In this document: positions 7,099 through 8,342 of the stretch, piece after piece
Layout: each line of letters opens with the position of its first letter
Numbering within the stretch: the first letter of the stretch is position 1
Assembly (NCBI GenBank): GCA_030043175.1
Contig: JASHYD010000085.1
Span: 1 to 8,342, forward strand
Source of the DNA: Xanthobacteraceae bacterium
GTDB lineage: Bacteria; Pseudomonadota; Alphaproteobacteria; Rhizobiales; Xanthobacteraceae
Length of the DNA: 8,342 nucleotides
Direction of reading: 5' to 3'
Notes under the pieces: model-generated
What the model saw: the letters and a program-made list of their open reading frames with translations, nothing else
The model's database searches: none
Told to the model about the DNA's origin: nothing
Translations under genes and position numbers: made by a program

Positions 7099-7127
7099 GC
7101 GATAGAATTACATAACTTTCCTATCAA
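7099..7127 (-). promoter_or_regulatory. Candidate hydroxylase promoter overlapping MarR-type operator
   Basis: On the minus strand TTGATA (7127-7122), a 17-base spacer and TATCGC (7104-7099) resemble a housekeeping promoter with a good -35 and a weak -10 box. The start site would be about 15 bases before the hydroxylase ATG. The palindrome GATAG (7101-7105) and CTATC (7121-7125), with 15 AT-rich bases between, overlaps both boxes. Half-site centres are 20 bp apart, two helical turns, so both would face the same side of the DNA, as expected for a dimeric MarR repressor. A second short palindrome, ATTGCAAT, lies at 7127-7134. The regulator assignment is inferred from divergent placement. Confidence 0.45.
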
Positions 7128-7214
7128 TTGCAATGCGATCGTGCGCGGGCGTTGCCTGTCAGCAGGCCTGATGCTAAAGCGCTTGCTACTGCTCAATCCT
7201 GTAGTGCAGAAACC

Positions 7215-7745
7215 ATGACCAGCTCGCTTCGGCCGCCTCGTCCGCCTGACAGAAAAGCCGCAGCGAAGAGAAACATCGCGGGATCGACGCAACTCAGCGA
7301 TGCCGAGTTTCGCGAATTCATCGCGGAACTCTTTGCGGCAGCCGCCGGTATGCAGGCGCTGCGGCGCGCCATCGCGCGCTCAATCGGTTTGGGTGGTGCG
7401 GAATTCGCCGTGCTGCTCGCGATCTGGCATCTGGAGCGGCTGGGGCCGATCGGCATCAAAGGCCTTGCCGAACATCTGCATGTTTCCGGACCTCACATAA
7501 CCGACGAGGTCACAAGGCTGGCGGGGCTGGGATACCTGCAGAAATCGCCCGATCCGGCCGATATGCGCGCATTGAGCCTCAAGCTCACCAGGCACGGCGC
7601 GATGCTGCTGGCGTCGCTTGCCCCCACCTTGGACGACATTAACCGCCTGCTTTTTGAAGGTATGACGGCTGGGCGTATGCGCGCGCAGAGAGCCTTTTTC
7701 CGCCGTTTGATCGAGCGCAGCGCCATCTGCATCAACCAGCTGTGA
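7215..7745 (+). CDS. MarR-family transcriptional regulator
   Basis: 176-residue winged helix-turn-helix repressor-type protein. Residues 1-25 are a basic, Pro/Arg/Lys-rich tail. The dimerisation helices are about 30-60 and 135-174. The DNA-binding region runs from LGPIGIKGLAEHLHVSG (76-92) through the recognition helix (PHITDEVTRLAGLGYL, 93-108) to the wing DPADMRALSLKLT (113-125), which contains the D-x-R arrangement typical of MarR. The ATG at 7215 is preferred because it is the only ATG before the conserved domain and the extended N-terminus from the TTG at 7128 has no family features and would overlap the operator; the ribosome binding site is weak. The gene is divergent from the HpaB-family hydroxylase. 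Regulators of this family often sit next to aromatic degradation genes (HpaR, BadR, MobR, CouR) and release DNA on binding a phenolic ligand or CoA ester, so this one probably controls the hydroxylase and itself. Confidence 0.88.
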   Translation: MTSSLRPPRPPDRKAAAKRNIAGSTQLSDAEFREFIAELFAAAAGMQALRRAIARSIGLGGAEFAVLLAIWHLERLGPIGIKGLAEHLHVSGPHITDEVTRLAGLGYLQKSPDPADMRALSLKLTRHGAMLLASLAPTLDDINRLLFEGMTAGRMRAQRAFFRRLIERSAICINQL

Positions 7746-7819
7746 GCCGGCCGATCAGGATCGCAGCGTTTGGGGGACGTGGCGCGCAGCGGGTCAACGC
7801 GGTGGCACGAATTGGCCTG

Positions 7820-7838
7820 AAACCGATAATGTAGGTTT
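7820..7838. terminator. Weak hairpin between convergent MarR and GT9 genes
   Basis: AAACC (7820-7824) pairs with GGTTT (7834-7838) around a nine-base loop, in the 141-base gap between two convergent genes. Read on the plus strand it ends in TTTAAT, the nearest thing to a T tract here. The stem is short and AT-biased, so termination is a low-confidence guess. I see nothing else in this gap. Confidence 0.22.
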
Positions 7839-7886
7839 AATCGAACGCAGCAATTGTGGGTAGAAGCGAAGACGGCGGCATGATCG

Positions 7887-8342
7887 TCAAATGGCACGGT
7901 TGAGCGCCCCCCGCACGGCGGCCTCGACATGTTCCATCGGGATATCGTGCATGCAACGATGATGCCGGAGGTGGCAGGTGGGCTTGTGGCACGGCCGGCA
8001 TGGGACGTCGCGCTTTGTCTCGATCACGGCGGCCAGCGGATTGAGCGGGGCCCAATGCCAGGGGCTGGTTGGCCCGAATATGCCGACCGCCGGCGTGCCG
8101 ATGGCGGCGGCGACGTGTAAGAGGCCGGAATCGTTCGATACGGCCACGGTCGCCGCCGCGAGAGCCAGGATGGCGTTGCGCAAATCGGCGCCCGTGAGGT
8201 CGCGGGTCTGCGGCGCGGCGCTTATGATTTCGGCGGCAACGGCCTTCTCGTCGGGGCCGCCCACGACCCAGATCGCAAAGCCCAATTCGGCAAGACGCGC
8301 GGCCAGCGGCGCGTAGGACGGCCATCGCTTCGACGGTCCAAC
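7887..8342 (-). CDS. Glycosyltransferase family 9 (LPS heptosyltransferase-type), 5' partial
   Basis: C-terminal 151 residues of a GT-B glycosyltransferase; the gene continues beyond the window edge, and the frame is open to base 8342. GPSKRWPSYAPLAARL (2-17) is the sugar-nucleotide domain entry seen in ADP-heptose transferases. It is followed by VVGGPDEK (26-33), DLTG (48-51) and the family's nucleotide-sugar motif SNDSGLLHVAAAIGTPAVGIFGPT (69-92, key residues N70, D71, G73, H76). The Cys-rich end, CRPC at 115-118 with C123, H127, C130 and M131, matches the C-PC...C...H-CM pattern of RfaF/WaaF-type enzymes. Such enzymes add heptose to the inner core of lipopolysaccharide at the inner face of the cytoplasmic membrane. 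Rhizobial cores vary, so the sugar may not be heptose, and WaaC or WaaQ-like function is possible; no symbol is given. It converges on the MarR gene and is not linked to it in function. Confidence 0.85.
   Translation of the reverse strand, partial: VGPSKRWPSYAPLAARLAELGFAIWVVGGPDEKAVAAEIISAAPQTRDLTGADLRNAILALAAATVAVSNDSGLLHVAAAIGTPAVGIFGPTSPWHWAPLNPLAAVIETKRDVPCRPCHKPTCHLRHHRCMHDIPMEHVEAAVRGALNRAI

Noticed and set aside
7128..7214. An N-terminal extension of the MarR gene from the TTG at 7128
   Set aside because: The TTG abuts the operator and has no ribosome binding site, and the extra 29 residues have no family features.
8040..8040. Cys-rich C-terminal segment of the glycosyltransferase as a novel zinc motif
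   Set aside because: The C-PC...C...H-CM arrangement is common in family 9 transferases of the WaaF type, so it is not unusual.
1..8342. Mobile element, CRISPR, phage or defence system
   Set aside because: I found no transposase, integrase, terminal repeats, spaced direct repeats or defence proteins; every large gene belongs to a common chromosomal family.

Overview
The window looks like chromosomal DNA of a GC-rich alphaproteobacterium. Bradyrhizobium, Rhodopseudomonas or another Nitrobacteraceae relative is most likely. This rests on the GC-rich codon style, on the flavour of the proteins (Tat-exported cyclase, DUF937 membrane protein, ComEC-like metallo-hydrolase), and on a well-formed EcfG-type general-stress promoter, a hallmark of alphaproteobacteria. 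The genus is an inference from memory of such genomes; there is no rRNA or other marker in the window.

Layout. A metallo-beta-lactamase-fold hydrolase (+, 5' end cut off by the window edge) ends at 976. It is followed by a 342-base gap that holds hairpins but no gene I can support. A YheS-like ABC-F ATPase occupies 3220 to 1319 on the minus strand. Divergent from it is a Tat-exported cyclase-family metal hydrolase (3447-4262, +). This converges, across a 52-base gap with two hairpins, on a DUF937 membrane protein (5475-4315, -) that has its own GGAAC-N16-CGTT promoter. Upstream on the same strand lies an HpaB-family flavin-dependent phenol hydroxylase (7077-5587, -). Divergent from that is a MarR-family regulator (7215-7745, +), and a palindrome in the shared gap overlaps the predicted hydroxylase promoter. 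The window ends inside a glycosyltransferase family 9 gene (8342-7887, -, 5' end outside).

How the genes work together. Only one real regulatory unit is visible: the MarR regulator and the divergent hydroxylase, probably a phenolic-responsive repressor and its target. The hydroxylase has no flavin reductase gene in view, and two of three residues that bind the phenolic OH in characterised HpaB appear exchanged (Tyr to His and His to Tyr), so its substrate is probably not simply 4-hydroxyphenylacetate. The DUF937 gene looks like a general-stress regulon member. The others are single-gene units in alternating orientations. I see no mobile element, phage, CRISPR array, tRNA or rRNA, and no convincing new multi-gene system. 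The observations most worth following are the altered hydroxylase pocket, the EcfG promoter on an uncharacterised membrane protein, and the Cys-rich leader in front of the Tat motif of the cyclase.
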